Assembly (NCBI GenBank): GCA_023457035.1
Contig: JAEWNN010000222.1
Span: forward strand, 1 to 5,940
DNA from: Verrucomicrobiota bacterium
GTDB taxonomy: Bacteria; Verrucomicrobiota; Verrucomicrobiia; Opitutales; Opitutaceae
Reading direction: 5' to 3'
Length of the DNA: 5,940 nucleotides
A model generated the notes under the pieces. It made no database searches and was not told the origin of the DNA. It saw only the letters and a list, made by a program, of their open reading frames with translations. How positions within the stretch are numbered: the first letter of the stretch is position 1; each line of letters starts with the position of its first letter. The translations under genes were made by a program, and so were the position numbers. This document shows positions 5,779 to 5,940 of the stretch, in pieces.

Positions 5779-5940
5779 GCGACTCCTCCGCTGCCTCCAT
5801 TTCTTCGGCACCCGCCGCGCCCGCGCTCGCCGGTTCATCGTTCCCGCTTGGGATCGGCGTCGCCGGACTTGCCGTGGCCGCCGCCGGCTTTGTCATCGAC
5901 GGACCGCAGTCCGCCGCCGCCGGCTGGCTGACCGCGCTGG
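5775..5940 (+). CDS. actF: ACIII membrane subunit ActF, N-terminus only (3' partial)
   Basis: An ATG at 5775 opens a frame that is still open at the window end; 55 codons are visible. The Ser/Ala/Pro-rich, probably cytoplasmic, leader (1-22) is followed by a strongly hydrophobic stretch starting FPLGIGVAGLAVAAAGF and then WLTAL near residue 51. This fits the first membrane segments of the second NrfD-type subunit (ActF), which is paralogous to ActC and normally follows actE. Identification rests mainly on gene order and hydrophobicity, because the conserved core is outside the window. There is no clear Shine-Dalgarno in front; the ATG overlaps the TGA of the bridging frame. The alternative is another membrane protein of the respiratory operon. 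Confidence 0.75.
   Translation, partial: MSDSSAASISSAPAAPALAGSSFPLGIGVAGLAVAAAGFVIDGPQSAAAGWLTAL

Overview
The window is a high-GC stretch (about two-thirds G+C by eye) from the middle of an operon for Alternative Complex III (ACIII), the membrane quinol:cytochrome c / quinol:HiPIP oxidoreductase that replaces the bc1 complex in many bacteria. All genes are on the + strand, in the canonical order actB (5' end missing), actC, actD, actE, actF (3' end missing). ActA would be expected just upstream. Oxidase genes may follow actF, but that is outside the window.

Layout: actB 1-2502 (MopB-like domain fused to a ferredoxin-like subunit with 15 cluster cysteines); gap 2503-2752 with two paired-palindrome elements; actC 2753-4189 (NrfD-type, about ten helices); gap 4190-4439 with two more elements; actD 4440-4973 (DUF3341); an 11-nt gap; actE 4985-5602 (mono-haem cytochrome c); gap 5603-5774 with a fifth element; actF from 5775 to the window end. 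No tRNA, rRNA, CRISPR array, transposase gene, promoter or rho-independent terminator was recognised.

The genes form one electron-transfer unit. ActC and ActF are the membrane quinol-side subunits, ActB carries electrons through iron-sulphur clusters, ActE is the haem c exit point, and ActD is a two-helix structural subunit. The gene content, the form of ActE and the short GTAG-ended palindromes suggest a Verrucomicrobiota bacterium of the Opitutaceae type. That placement rests on recollection of similar genomes and is only moderately secure.

The most unusual part is the intergenic DNA. Three of the four gaps hold REPIN-like elements: ten hairpin units arranged as five inverted pairs, each pair with GTAG at both outer ends. 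Six units of one family show paired compensatory changes in their stems. In each repeat-bearing gap an unbroken reading frame runs from at or just after the upstream stop codon to a TGA overlapping the next gene's ATG. This may mean translational bridging across the inserts, or relics of ancestral overlapping starts, or chance in GC-rich DNA.
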